The translations under genes were made by a program, and so were the position numbers. A stretch of DNA of 64,000 nucleotides from Candidatus Omnitrophota bacterium. Its GTDB lineage: Bacteria; Hinthialibacterota; Hinthialibacteria; Hinthialibacterales; Hinthialibacteraceae. How positions within the stretch are numbered: the stretch's first letter is position 1; every line of letters starts with the position of its first letter. Below, in pieces: positions 44,933 to 54,369 of this stretch. Below the pieces are notes generated by a model. It was not told the origin of the DNA. It saw only the letters and a list, made by a program, of their open reading frames with translations, and did no database searches. The DNA lies in the NCBI GenBank assembly GCA_040755155.1, contig JBFMBP010000039.1:62001-126000 (forward strand), read 5' to 3'.

Positions 44933-46249
44933 ATGAGCGCCGAGAAAGTTCCGAAAGCGTACGATCTCGCGCGATGGGATCAAAAGAGAATGAACGAAAA
45001 CGATCGGGTCGACAAGCAAATCATGAATCAACAATATATCCAAACACTTCATCGGGATTTGAAACTGAAAGATTCGGAAGCGTTCTATTATTCGTTGGTC
45101 GAGAATATTCCGCAATATATTTTCTGCAAGGATTTGGAAGGACGTTTCACATTCGTCAACCATCTCTTTTGCGAATTGTTGGAAAAGCCCATCGACGAAA
45201 TTATCGGGAAGACGGATTACGATTTCTTCCCCGATAAACTCGCTAAAAAATATCGCGATGACGACCGGCGAGTCATCGAAGAGAACCGTACCTTTGAAGA
45301 TGTGGAAGAGAATAAAGTTTCTTCTCACGAAACGAAATACGTCCACGTCGTCAAGACGCCGATCCATGACGCTAATGGCAATATCATCGGCATCCAGGGA
45401 ATTTTCTGGGATATTACGCAGCGCAAGAAGGCGGAAGAAGAATTGAAAAACGCCAACGAGCGAATGAGGCGCGATCTTATTGCGGCGGCGAAGGTGCAGC
45501 GGGGCTTCATCCCCGAAAAAGCGCCGAAGATTCCCGGCTTTCGTTTTTCGTGGCTGTTCGAGCCGTCCGAATACATCGGCGGCGATATCCTCAACGTGAT
45601 TCGCCTCGACGAGAAGCGGTGGGCTTTCTATGTTCTGGACGTATCCGGCCATGGCGTTCCGGCGGCGTTATTGTCCGTTTCGTTGACGCGCATGATCGAT
45701 CAAACGTCGATTTCCATCGGCCCCGCGCATGACGAGAACCTATCGATGATGGCGTCCGACGAGTTGTACGATCCCCAAAAGGTCGTACAAAAACTCAACC
45801 GCCGCTTTCCGGGCGACGACGCCACATTTTGCACGCTGCTTTACGCCATCCTCAACGTCCAAGACGCCAGCGTAACTTGGATTCGGGCGGGTCACGTGCC
45901 TCCCCTTTTGATCCAGCAAAATGGAAAGAAAGCGGAATATCTCTACGAACCGGCGGGAATATTCATCAGCAACATGTATTATGAAGACGAGAATTTACAA
46001 ACCAGTAAAATTATGCTGGAACCGGGAGACCGCTTTGTTTTGTTTTCGGACGGAATCACGGAAGCGATGAAGAATTATCAGGAATTCGGCTTCGATCGAT
46101 TTGCGGATGTCATGCTCGACGCCGCCTCGCTTCCCTTGGAATTGTCCATTCATTCGGCTCTCAGCAGCGTATCGGAATGGACAGGCGTATCGAAATTCGA
46201 TGACGACGTTACCCTGCTGGCGTTGGAAAGGATTCATAACGAAGGCTGA
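44933..46249 (+). CDS. PAS-PP2C (RsbU-type) serine phosphatase
   Basis: 438 residues. Helical N-terminus, one PAS domain about 50-165 (YYSLVENIPQYIFCKDLEGRFTFVNHLFCELL...IHDANGNIIGIQGIFWDITQRKKAEEE), a short coiled linker, then a SpoIIE/PP2C domain about 180-436 with LIAAAKVQRGFIPEKAP, EPSEYIGGDILNVI, VLDVSGHGVPAALLS, AGHVPPLL, LFSDGITEAM and the final DDDVTLLAL. Acidic residues of GGD and DVSGHG and DD bind metal. Dephosphorylates an anti-sigma antagonist in partner-switching systems. The next gene is a truncated anti-sigma-type kinase. Confidence 0.9.
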   Translation: MSAEKVPKAYDLARWDQKRMNENDRVDKQIMNQQYIQTLHRDLKLKDSEAFYYSLVENIPQYIFCKDLEGRFTFVNHLFCELLEKPIDEIIGKTDYDFFPDKLAKKYRDDDRRVIEENRTFEDVEENKVSSHETKYVHVVKTPIHDANGNIIGIQGIFWDITQRKKAEEELKNANERMRRDLIAAAKVQRGFIPEKAPKIPGFRFSWLFEPSEYIGGDILNVIRLDEKRWAFYVLDVSGHGVPAALLSVSLTRMIDQTSISIGPAHDENLSMMASDELYDPQKVVQKLNRRFPGDDATFCTLLYAILNVQDASVTWIRAGHVPPLLIQQNGKKAEYLYEPAGIFISNMYYEDENLQTSKIMLEPGDRFVLFSDGITEAMKNYQEFGFDRFADVMLDAASLPLELSIHSALSSVSEWTGVSKFDDDVTLLALERIHNEG

Positions 46250-46271
46250 GCGAGGAAAGGCGTATCGGACC

Positions 46272-46592
46272 ATGAGCCGTCATTGGAACCTATCGCCGGA
46301 CGCATCGATCAAGATCGCTCCGCGATTATCCAACCCGGCGTTGATCCGCAAGATGGTCAATTCGCTTTCCGAAAACGAGCAATGCTTTCGGCTGGCTATT
46401 AACGATGGGGGGAGCGATTTTTCGAAAGAATTCGCCATGGCGGTTGCCTTCCATGAAAATACCGACCGGACGCGGAGAAGAGGCTATGGATTGCAAATCA
46501 TCAAAACCTTCGTAGATGAAGCGCATCATGTCTATGAACCGAATCTCGGCAATAAACTGATTCTTACGAAAAATCTGCGCAACGATCTTTAA
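46272..46592 (+). pseudogene. RsbW-like anti-sigma kinase missing its N-box region
   Basis: 106 residues from ATG 46272 (an upstream in-frame ATG is within the phosphatase gene). The C-terminal half CFRLAINDGGSDFSKEF... RRRGYGLQIIKTFVDEAHHVYEPNLGNKLILTKNL matches HATPase_c_2/RsbW proteins (G1 box DGG, G2 GYGLQII). The N-terminal 36 residues run directly into it, and the family's N-box segment (E-A-x-x-N-x-x-x-H) is absent, so about 50-60 residues are missing. ATP binding is thus unlikely. Probably a decayed partner of the preceding phosphatase, or a specialised variant. Confidence 0.6.
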
Positions 46593-46791
46593 TCCCCCCA
46601 ACCGCTTCATGCGATAGAAGAAGTAGTTTATATTTTTTCTATGCGCGGGAGAAAATTTAAATTTCGCCGCGCGTTTTTCGTAATATAAGCGATGATAGAG
46701 CTATTGAATTTGGGCGATGACTTTACTTTATTCAATGGATTTGACGGAGAAACTGCAACGCGAGGATGCCGGTTTGCGTTAGGAGGGGTAA

Positions 46792-48033
46792 ATGAAAGGG
46801 AAACTTATGTCGATAGGATGGGGACTAGCGGGGATGCTCTTGGCGGAGCTTCCGGCTTTTTCCGCCGAATCCGCCGCACCTATAATGGCGGCGACGGGAA
46901 CGTTGCGCTTCATTAATACGGCTTTCGAGAACGCTTCTCCTTTGAATTGGGAAATTGACGCCGAAGGCCGCATTCTGATCAGCCTGATTTACGATCATGA
47001 ACGATCATCTCCCAATCGCGCCAACGGCCATTGGTTTTTTCAAGTCGAAGCGGAGCCTGGCGCTTCCTTAACAATTCTCTTACAAAATTTTGATAATATA
47101 TGGAATGGAAGATGGGGTTCGCCCGTTTCCGACCGGACGAATGTCTACCTTTCCGCCGATGCAAAGGAATGGACAATTCTTCCGGCGCAAAAGACGAAGG
47201 ATAACCGCATTCATTTTACTATGCGCATGGAGAGCGATAAAGTTTTTGTCGCCCGAATGCCGCCTTATCGCTTGAGCGATTTGGAGAAGTTGAAGAAAGA
47301 GATCGCGTCGAATCCTCTGGTGGAAATCACGCCCATCGGACGCACCGTGGAAGGGCGGGAACTGGAAATCATCCGCGCCGGAAAGCCGGATGCGCCCTTC
47401 CGGGTACTGATCCGCGCGCGCGCCCATCCTTGGGAGGCGGGAGGCAATTGGGTAGTGGAAGGCTTTCTCCGCCAATTGTTGAAAGACGACGAGGCGGGGC
47501 GTCGATGCCGAGAGCGCTATTGCGCCTATATCATGCCCATGGCGAATAAAGACGGCGTGGCGCGGGGTTATACGCGCTTCAATGTTTTGGGCATGGATCT
47601 GAATCGCAAATGGGATATTCCCGCCGATCCTCGCGCTCCCGAAAACCAGGCTCTGGAAGCTTGGCTGGGGCGAATGATCGCCCAAGGACAACGTCCGCAT
47701 CTGGCGATCGATCTGCATAACGACAACGGCGGGAATATTCATGTCAGCCGTCCCGACAGTCCGAACGCCGAAGCGTACCTCGCCAACATGGAACACTATG
47801 AGAAATTAATGCGGAAATATACATGGTTTACGGAAGGTTCCACAGGTAAAGATTTCCGCAATCCCGGCTCGTTCGGCGAGGGTCTTTTAGAGCGATTCGG
47901 CGTTAACGCTTTGGTGCAGGAGCTCAACTGCGATTGGATCGCGGGCTTGAATAAAGCGCCGGAAGCGAAAGATTGGGAACTGCTTGGCGCACAGTATTGC
48001 GAGGTTTTTTACCGGTATTTTGGAGAAGAGTAG
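46792..48033 (+). CDS. Secreted M14-type zinc carboxypeptidase
   Basis: 413 residues. Signal peptide about 1-25, a beta-sandwich N-domain about 30-155, then the peptidase. Zinc ligands His212 and Glu215 (ARAHPWEAGGNW) and His309 (AIDLHNDNGGN); substrate arginine in GMDLNRKWDIP; general base Glu377 in LVQELNCDW. This is the M14 (AGBL/cytosolic carboxypeptidase-like) arrangement with an N-terminal pre-domain. Hydrolyses C-terminal residues of peptides or amidated polymers in the periplasm or outside. Strong ribosome binding site AGGAGG. Confidence 0.9.
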   Translation: MKGKLMSIGWGLAGMLLAELPAFSAESAAPIMAATGTLRFINTAFENASPLNWEIDAEGRILISLIYDHERSSPNRANGHWFFQVEAEPGASLTILLQNFDNIWNGRWGSPVSDRTNVYLSADAKEWTILPAQKTKDNRIHFTMRMESDKVFVARMPPYRLSDLEKLKKEIASNPLVEITPIGRTVEGRELEIIRAGKPDAPFRVLIRARAHPWEAGGNWVVEGFLRQLLKDDEAGRRCRERYCAYIMPMANKDGVARGYTRFNVLGMDLNRKWDIPADPRAPENQALEAWLGRMIAQGQRPHLAIDLHNDNGGNIHVSRPDSPNAEAYLANMEHYEKLMRKYTWFTEGSTGKDFRNPGSFGEGLLERFGVNALVQELNCDWIAGLNKAPEAKDWELLGAQYCEVFYRYFGEE

Positions 48034-48035
48034 TC

Positions 48036-48114
48036 GCGTAGGGTTGGCTAAAAGCCGCGTAGGGTGGGCTCAAAGCCGCGTAGGGTGGGCTCAAAGCGAA
48101 GCGTAGTCCACCAA
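48036..48114. repeat. Tandem REP-like repeats (21-bp period) with hairpin, copy C
   Basis: Two full 21-bp units GCGTAGGGTTGGCTAAAAGCC and its near-identical GCGTAGGGTGGGCTCAAAGC, then a third unit that continues into the same REP-like repeat as copies A and B (GCGAAGCGTAGTCCACCA). Confidence 0.8.
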
Positions 48115-48178
48115 TATCTCTAACAGATACTGTTTTATACGAGTTGGTATTATAACCCAATAAATCGAGGATATCCCA

Positions 48179-48931
48179 GTGATCAAAGTCGATGATTATC
48201 ATAAAACCTATCGGGAAACGGTCGCCGTAGAAGGATTGAGCTTCGAAGTCGGTCCCGGCGAAATTCTGGGATTGGTGGGTCCCAACGGCGCGGGAAAAAC
48301 AACGACGCTGCGAGCGATATGCGGCATCATTCCGCCCACCAAGGGGCAACTCTTCGTGGCGGGGTGCGACATCGTCGAAAATCCGGTCGAAGCTAAAAGA
48401 CAAATCGCCTTCATCCCCGACGACCCTCACTTGTTCGATACGCTGACGGTTTGGGAGCATTTGAAATTCGTCGCATCCGCCTACCGGGTGGAAAATTACG
48501 AAGAAAAAGGCGCAGCGCTTTTGAAAAAGTTTGAATTGGAGGAGAAGCGCAACGCCTTGGCGCAGGAACTTTCGCGGGGAATGCGTCAGAAAACAGCCAT
48601 CTGCTGCGCCTATCTACACGATCCCAAAGCGTTGTTGTTCGACGAACCGCTCACCGGACTCGATCCTCGCGGCATCCGCACCTTAAACGATACGATTGTG
48701 GAGAAATCGCAGGCGGGCGCCGCCATCGTCATCAGTTCGCACTTGCTCTCGCTAGTAGAAGATTTATGCACCCATCTTCTCATCATGCACAAGGGCAAGA
48801 AACTCTTTTCCGGTTCGATCGCGGAGGCGCGCTCCGCCTTCGGTAAAGAGGGCGCCGACTCGACCTTGGAAGAACTCTTCTTCCGGGCGACGGAAGGCGA
48901 AGCCGAACCTGCGGCGGCGGTACAGGAATAA
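48179..48931 (+). CDS. ABC transporter ATP-binding protein
   Basis: 250 residues from a GTG start. Walker A GPNGAGKT (34-41), Q-loop FIPDDPH, signature LSRGMRQK, Walker B ALLFDEPLTGLD, and H-loop SSHLLSLVEDL. ABC-2-type exporter ATPase (CcmA/Nod-like group). It is followed, after a 153-bp MITE, by its likely membrane partner. Confidence 0.93.
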   Translation: MIKVDDYHKTYRETVAVEGLSFEVGPGEILGLVGPNGAGKTTTLRAICGIIPPTKGQLFVAGCDIVENPVEAKRQIAFIPDDPHLFDTLTVWEHLKFVASAYRVENYEEKGAALLKKFELEEKRNALAQELSRGMRQKTAICCAYLHDPKALLFDEPLTGLDPRGIRTLNDTIVEKSQAGAAIVISSHLLSLVEDLCTHLLIMHKGKKLFSGSIAEARSAFGKEGADSTLEELFFRATEGEAEPAAAVQE

Positions 48932-48936
48932 ATTAT

Positions 48937-49090
48937 GAGCTTCATGCAAATTCCCTATTTTTCCTCCCCCAAGCTTGGGGGAGGTTAGGAGGGGGTTGCG
49001 TTAAGTCTAATAAAATCAACCCCCCTCTAACTCCCCCCAAGCTTGGGGGGAGAATTTATTAGTTAATTTTATCAATTTTGCAAGAGGCTT
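48937..49090. mobile_element. 153-bp hairpin MITE, copy 2
   Basis: Same element as at 11299, with degraded left end (GAGCTTCATGCAAA) and good right end (TTTTGCAAGAGGCT). It begins five bases after the ABC ATPase stop and ends three bases before the permease ATG. Confidence 0.85.
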
Positions 49091-49093
49091 ATC

Positions 49094-50752
49094 ATGATCA
49101 ATTCCTCGCTGCTTTCCCTCAAGAAATTGCAATATCGCGCCCGGATTCGCTATACGTTTCGAGGATTGAAAACCTTGCGCGGCGCGATCTATTTCGCTTT
49201 GGGCGTCATCATGTTTTGTTTGTGGCTCGGCCCGCAAATCATGATGCTCTTCATGAATTCGCGCCATAAAAATCCCGTGGACGAGGCGATTGTAGGGACG
49301 GGGCAAACCGCTCTTCCTCTTGTTATTTTTCTGTTCTGCCTGATGCAACTTATACTCAAAGCCAGCGAAAATTCCATTTATTTTACGCCGAGCGAAGTGG
49401 ATTTTTTGTTCGCGGGGCCTTTCAAGCGCAGCGAGTTGCTGTTTTATAAATTGACGGGAATGTTAATGACAACGCTATTTCCCGCCATTATCTTTCCTAT
49501 CTTTCTTGGCCGCTTCGCTCATTCTTGGATCGCCTTATTCGCAGGCACTTATCTCACGCTTCTCTTTATACAAAACTTGGGAATGACAAACGTGATGATC
49601 CGCCAGATCGTCACGGAACGCGCTTTTACTTTGACGCGAAAGATTATTGTGGGATTTGTGGCGGCGATGGCTCTGTTGGGAATCTACCAAGTTATAAAAA
49701 ATTCCGGGACGGAAATAGGATATATCGCCGCGTGGAATCAATTCACCCATTCCTGGATGGGAACTATGCTCATGGCTCCCTTTCAGGCTCTCGCCAACGC
49801 CATGTTGGCGAAAAACGTTTTTCCGGAACTGTTGATATGGGGCGGCATAGCCGCAGCTATGAACGCCGTTCTGCTGGTTCTCATCTTTCGTCTCGACGCG
49901 AATTTCCTGGAAACGGCGGTGGCAGTCAGCCAAAGAGTCTATGAACGCGCTCAACAGATGAAACGCAACCGGGGAGTTGCATTCCCAACGAAAACCAAAG
50001 CGGGAATAACCATGCCTTCGTTTCCGTGGCTGGGCGGCGCGGGGCCAATTCTCTGGCGGCAATTCACTAACGCTTACCGCCATTCGAAAACCCTATTCAT
50101 TCTGTTGCCTATCCTATGCCTTGCTTTCGGTCCGTTTCTCTTCATGTTATTTACCAAAGGCGATAAGGGAGGCGAAGCGATCTATACGCTTTTGGGGATG
50201 GTGGTTTGGATGTCGGTTCTCTTCACGGAATGGGTGGCTTTCGATTTCCGCAGCGAGATGGAACGCATGGACTGGCTTAAAATTTTGCCGATTCATTCTC
50301 TCGCCATCGCCTTGGGTGAAATCCTGGTTCCGGTTTTGATCTATACGATCTTCGAAACGCTGCTGTTCGGCGGCTTGGCGATTTTCTTTGCGTCGATGAG
50401 ATGGACGTTATTATTAACGTTGGCTTTTCTGCCATTAATCAATTTTATCATCTTCGGCGTGGATAATTTTATCTTCTTGGTTTTTCCCGTTCGTATGATT
50501 CAAACGCAACCGGGAGATTTTCAAGCCTTTGGCCGGATGATGTTGATTTTCATGTTGAAATTCCTTCTTTTAGCCGCCACTATCGGCGCGACAGCGGGAT
50601 TGGGCTGGTTGGTTTATTGGCTGAGCGGCTTTTGGTCTGCGTTTTTTATTACGGCGTGGTGTCTCCTTTTGCCGGAAGCGATCTTATTCATTCCAATAAC
50701 GGCGTGGGCTTACGAGCGATTCGATCTCAGCGTAGACTCGCCGGCGGCTTGA
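49094..50752 (+). CDS. ABC exporter membrane protein
   Basis: 552 residues with about 12 hydrophobic helices and a soluble loop near 275-315. EVDFLFAGPFKRSELL, WLGGAGPILWRQFTNAYRHSKTL and ERFDLSVDSPAA-end are typical of the putative ABC-exporter (ABC_export-like) family that pairs with the preceding ATPase. Substrate unknown. The usual ribosome binding site is missing because the MITE abuts the ATG; the MITE supplies only GCAAGAGGCTTATC before it. Confidence 0.82.
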   Translation: MINSSLLSLKKLQYRARIRYTFRGLKTLRGAIYFALGVIMFCLWLGPQIMMLFMNSRHKNPVDEAIVGTGQTALPLVIFLFCLMQLILKASENSIYFTPSEVDFLFAGPFKRSELLFYKLTGMLMTTLFPAIIFPIFLGRFAHSWIALFAGTYLTLLFIQNLGMTNVMIRQIVTERAFTLTRKIIVGFVAAMALLGIYQVIKNSGTEIGYIAAWNQFTHSWMGTMLMAPFQALANAMLAKNVFPELLIWGGIAAAMNAVLLVLIFRLDANFLETAVAVSQRVYERAQQMKRNRGVAFPTKTKAGITMPSFPWLGGAGPILWRQFTNAYRHSKTLFILLPILCLAFGPFLFMLFTKGDKGGEAIYTLLGMVVWMSVLFTEWVAFDFRSEMERMDWLKILPIHSLAIALGEILVPVLIYTIFETLLFGGLAIFFASMRWTLLLTLAFLPLINFIIFGVDNFIFLVFPVRMIQTQPGDFQAFGRMMLIFMLKFLLLAATIGATAGLGWLVYWLSGFWSAFFITAWCLLLPEAILFIPITAWAYERFDLSVDSPAA

Positions 50753-50783
50753 TGTCAAAAAGTCAATTTCAAGATCAGAAAAC

Positions 50784-50823
50784 AACGCCCTTATCGTTCT
50801 TCAGCGAAAGGGCGTTTTCTTTT
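50784..50823 (+). terminator. Rho-independent terminator after ABC exporter genes
   Basis: AACGCCCTT (50784-50792) pairs with AAGGGCGTT (50808-50816) and is followed by TTCTTTT. Confidence 0.85.
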
Positions 50824-50986
50824 ATATCCCAACCTGCTTGCATCGCGTAACCAATCGCATATCTATTCGTTTAATAAAGCCAAAAGGAGAAAGCGGCGCT
50901 TCCCTATCCTTTCTATCCATCCATAATAAATCGCAATGAAGCCAATCCGATCTTCGCTGGATGGGAAATCTTTGGAGGTTGAAACA

Positions 50987-52894
50987 ATGTCGAAAGTGAA
51001 AATGACGGCAGCTGGAATAGGAATTTATCTCTTTTTTGCGTCTTTATGCGGCGCGCAAACTATCAAATTCTTTCCCGTCGCTTCGCCGGATCAAAGTGTC
51101 AGTTTCGTGGTCATGTTGACAGATCGAGGCGAGGAGAAAGGATGTTTAATCTATAACCTTTTCTATAAGAATGACGCCGTCATTGGCGATTCGCGCTTAG
51201 GATTCGAAATGAAAGACGCCCCGGCGTTAAAAAATCATTTCGTTTATGCGGATTCCAAACAGGAAATTCATGACGATGTTTTCACGCCGATTTACGGCGA
51301 AAGAAAAACCTCTGCCAACCATTACAACGAAGCCCAGATCGATTTTCGGGAAAGCGATAAGCCCAACCGGCTGCTGCGCATAAGAGTGCGATCATACAAC
51401 GAGGGCGCGGCATTCCGCTACGAATTTCCCGAACAGCCGGAGCTGAAGGATTTTACGATCGCATCGGAATTGACGCAATTCAACTTGTTTTTCAACTTTA
51501 TGATGTATCAGGAGCATGGAACGGAGGGGGAATACAGCCGCCTGCAAATCAGCAGCGCCTCGTCCGAATGCGAAACTCCGCTCACCATCGAAATGGGCAT
51601 CGATCCGGTAATGTGCATCATGGAGGCGCAGTTGGACAATTATTCCCTGATGCGGCTCTCGCCCGTTAAAGGGTTGTCTCACGCTCTCGCCGCCGATCTG
51701 GCCGGTCCCGTCAACGCCGCCCCGCCTTTCGCTTCGCCTTGGCGGGTCATCTTATTGGGAGATAAACATGGCGATTTGATCGAGCGCAGCGATTTTCTTC
51801 TCAAACTCAATCCTCCCATCGCTCTGAAGGACTCGTCTTGGATCAAGCCGGGCAAGGTTATACGTTGTACTCAACTGAATACGGAAGGCGGAAAAGAATA
51901 TATCGACTTCGCTGAAAAACATAAAATCGACTACGTTCATTTCGACGCGGGCTGGTACGGTCCGGAATGGGAGAAAGATTCCGACGCCCGCAAACCTAAG
52001 GAGGATTTGGATTTACCCTTCTTGATCGACTACGCCAAGAAGCGCCATATTGGAATCAGCCTCTATGTCAATCGCAACGCTTTAATGACGCAATTGGACG
52101 AAATCTTGCCCCTTTATCGGAAATGGGGCGTTAAAGCGGTGAAATTCGGCTTTGTTGAAGTTGGAAGCCAGGCTGCGATGCGTTGGTTGGCTGAAGCGGT
52201 CAAGAAAGCCGCCGATTGCCTATTGATGGTGGATATCCACGACGCCTATCGCCCCTCCGGCCTTAGCCGCACCTATCCCAACCTCATGACCCAGGAAGGG
52301 GTGCGGGGCAACGAGCACATGCCCGCCGCCGGACATGACGCGATTTTGCCATTTACCCGTTTTCCGGCGGGGGCGGCGGATCATACCATTTGTTATTATA
52401 CAAACCGCATGAAGACGACGCGCGCCCATCAATTGGCGGCCTCCGTGGTTTATTACAGCCCATTGCAATTCCTCTTCTGGTACGATAAGCCATCCGATTT
52501 TCAAGGCGATCCGGAGATGGAATTTTTCGAAAATCTTAAGACGGTTTGGGATGAAACGAAAGTGATTCAAGGCCGCATCGGCGATTATGCCGCCGTCGCC
52601 CGTCAAAGCGGTCAGGAGTGGTTTGTTGGCTGTATTACCGACGAGAATGCGCGAGTTTTGGATATCCCCCTTACTTTCCTGACTCAAGATGCGAAATACG
52701 TTGCGCATATTTATTCCGACGGAGACGAGAAAGACGGAACCAAGGTGAAGATCGAGCGCTATCTCGTTGATTCCGCTACGGTAATTCAAGCAAAAATGGC
52801 GGCCAGCGGCGGCTGCGCCATGCGTATCGTCCCGGCGGCGGCGGCGGATTCGAAATCATGGCGACAATATGTAAATCCTGACTTTTCAAGATAA
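50987..52894 (+). CDS. Secreted GH97 glycoside hydrolase
   Basis: 635 residues from ATG 50987, chosen for GGAGG eight bases upstream and because it starts a signal peptide (MSKVKMTAAGIGIYLFFASLCGA); ATG 50936 would add 17 unlikely residues. N-terminal beta-sandwich about 25-290, catalytic barrel about 300-560 (YVHFDAGWYGPEWEKD, HIGISLYVN, VKFGFVEVGSQ, MTQEGVRGNEHM, FWYDKPSDFQGDPEM) and a C-terminal beta domain. These are GH97 hallmarks (alpha-glucosidase or alpha-galactosidase activity). Catalytic Glu candidates are in QEGVRGNEH. Monocistronic. Confidence 0.9.
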   Translation: MSKVKMTAAGIGIYLFFASLCGAQTIKFFPVASPDQSVSFVVMLTDRGEEKGCLIYNLFYKNDAVIGDSRLGFEMKDAPALKNHFVYADSKQEIHDDVFTPIYGERKTSANHYNEAQIDFRESDKPNRLLRIRVRSYNEGAAFRYEFPEQPELKDFTIASELTQFNLFFNFMMYQEHGTEGEYSRLQISSASSECETPLTIEMGIDPVMCIMEAQLDNYSLMRLSPVKGLSHALAADLAGPVNAAPPFASPWRVILLGDKHGDLIERSDFLLKLNPPIALKDSSWIKPGKVIRCTQLNTEGGKEYIDFAEKHKIDYVHFDAGWYGPEWEKDSDARKPKEDLDLPFLIDYAKKRHIGISLYVNRNALMTQLDEILPLYRKWGVKAVKFGFVEVGSQAAMRWLAEAVKKAADCLLMVDIHDAYRPSGLSRTYPNLMTQEGVRGNEHMPAAGHDAILPFTRFPAGAADHTICYYTNRMKTTRAHQLAASVVYYSPLQFLFWYDKPSDFQGDPEMEFFENLKTVWDETKVIQGRIGDYAAVARQSGQEWFVGCITDENARVLDIPLTFLTQDAKYVAHIYSDGDEKDGTKVKIERYLVDSATVIQAKMAASGGCAMRIVPAAAADSKSWRQYVNPDFSR

Positions 52895-52907
52895 ATCATT
52901 GATAACG

Positions 52908-52936
52908 TTGCGCGATAAATATCCTTATGCTATAAT
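52908..52936 (+). promoter_or_regulatory. Putative promoter of ktrB-like gene
   Basis: TTGCGC, 17 bases, then a perfect TATAAT (52931-52936). A 16-base AT-rich palindrome (ATTATAATATTATAAT) follows immediately. Confidence 0.45.
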
Positions 52937-52999
52937 AACATTATAATATTATAATGAATTGTAGCGGTTAAATCCACCTCTGAAGGATTACGGGATATT

Positions 53000-54331
53000 A
53001 TGATAAAAACTCTGAAGTACATTAATGCTTTTTTCATCCAATTGCCCGGCATAAAACAAGTAACGTATGGATATTTATTCTATATCGGGATTGGTTGGCT
53101 TCTTTTGTGTTTGCCTTGGTCGCAAGTTAAGAATGACGTGTCCCCTCTGGACAACCTTTTCGTTTCCGCTTCCGCCATATCCACAACGGGGCTTTCCCCC
53201 GTGTCTGTATCCGATAGTTATACTTTTTTTGGTCAATTGGTGGTTTTAGCGTTGATTCAATTTGGCGGAATTGGATATATGACGGTCGGCTCTTTTATTA
53301 TTCTGATCCGCAAACAATCCCTGCCGGAAAGCCGAGTGGACGTATCGCAAAAGGTGTTTTCGCTGCCAGCTGGTTTTAAAATGGAAAAGTTCATCTTCAG
53401 CGTGATCTATTTCACTTTGTTGATCGAACTCGTCGGCGCCGTAGCGCTCTATTATGTTTTTCAAACGTTGCAAGCGCCCTTGCCTTTATGGAGCGCCGTT
53501 TTTCACAGCGTTTCGTCTTTTTGCACGGCGGGATTCGGCCTCTACAACAACAGTTTCGAATCCTATGGCGGAAGCGTACGGCTGAACGCCGTCATCGCCG
53601 CACTCAGTTACGCGGGCGCCATTGGCTTTATTGTATTTGTCGATATTTGGCGCTGCGTAAAAGGCAGCGTGAAAAGCATCACCTTGACCAGCAAGATCAT
53701 ATTGCACGCTACGTTTTGGATTTCCATCATTGGAACTATTCTGTTATTTGTAGCCGAACCAAGTTTTCAAACTCTTCCAGCGGAAAAACGATGGCTGGCT
53801 TCCTTTTTCCAAGCCATGACGGCCATGACCACCGTCGGTTTCAACACGATGCCCATCGGTATGCTGTCCAAAGCGTCGCTCCTGCTCATTATCATTCTGA
53901 TGGTGATCGGCGCTTCCCCTTCGGGGACGGGAGGTGGATTGAAATCGACGACGTTCAGCGCCATCATCGGAATCATGAAAAGCGCCATACGAGGTTCGTC
54001 TGAAGTGACTTTTTGGGGACGAGCGATTCCTATCGATCGTTTGATGACGGCCACCGCGACGTTAGGTTTTTACTCTGCGTTGCTGATTACGGGCGTTTAT
54101 CTGCTTTCTTTAACGGAATCTTTTAAATTCGAGGAAATATTTTTCGAAGCCGCTTCCGCCCTAGGCACGGTAGGATTGAGTACGGGGATTACGGCTTCGC
54201 TGTCGCATTTGGGGAAACTGATTATTATTTTCTTGATGTACGCCGGGCGGTTGGGCGCGTTGACGTTCGGCATGGCCTTCTTCCTGCGGGATCGCTCGTT
54301 CCAAAGCATCGAAGAGGACCTGGCCGTATGA
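53000..54331 (+). CDS. ktrB: KtrB/TrkH-type potassium uptake channel subunit
   Basis: 443 residues, four M1-P-M2 repeats. Filter loops: TTGL (62-65), CTAGFG (175-180), TTVGF (277-281) and GTVGLS (389-394). Conserved GASPSGTGGGLKSTTF (305-320) M2C3 loop of KtrB. Imports K+ (often with Na+) and requires a KtrA/TrkA RCK subunit, which is not present nearby. The following 500 bases contain repeats. Confidence 0.93.
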   Translation: MIKTLKYINAFFIQLPGIKQVTYGYLFYIGIGWLLLCLPWSQVKNDVSPLDNLFVSASAISTTGLSPVSVSDSYTFFGQLVVLALIQFGGIGYMTVGSFIILIRKQSLPESRVDVSQKVFSLPAGFKMEKFIFSVIYFTLLIELVGAVALYYVFQTLQAPLPLWSAVFHSVSSFCTAGFGLYNNSFESYGGSVRLNAVIAALSYAGAIGFIVFVDIWRCVKGSVKSITLTSKIILHATFWISIIGTILLFVAEPSFQTLPAEKRWLASFFQAMTAMTTVGFNTMPIGMLSKASLLLIIILMVIGASPSGTGGGLKSTTFSAIIGIMKSAIRGSSEVTFWGRAIPIDRLMTATATLGFYSALLITGVYLLSLTESFKFEEIFFEAASALGTVGLSTGITASLSHLGKLIIIFLMYAGRLGALTFGMAFFLRDRSFQSIEEDLAV

Positions 54332-54369
54332 TAATATAAATCTGCTTTGAGTTTGTTGTTTTTAAAATT

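Noticed and set aside
46101-46271. Upstream start for the RsbW-like gene inside the phosphatase
   Set aside because: These codons overlap the conserved PP2C end and read as arginine/proline-rich shadow; ATG 46272 is the plausible start.
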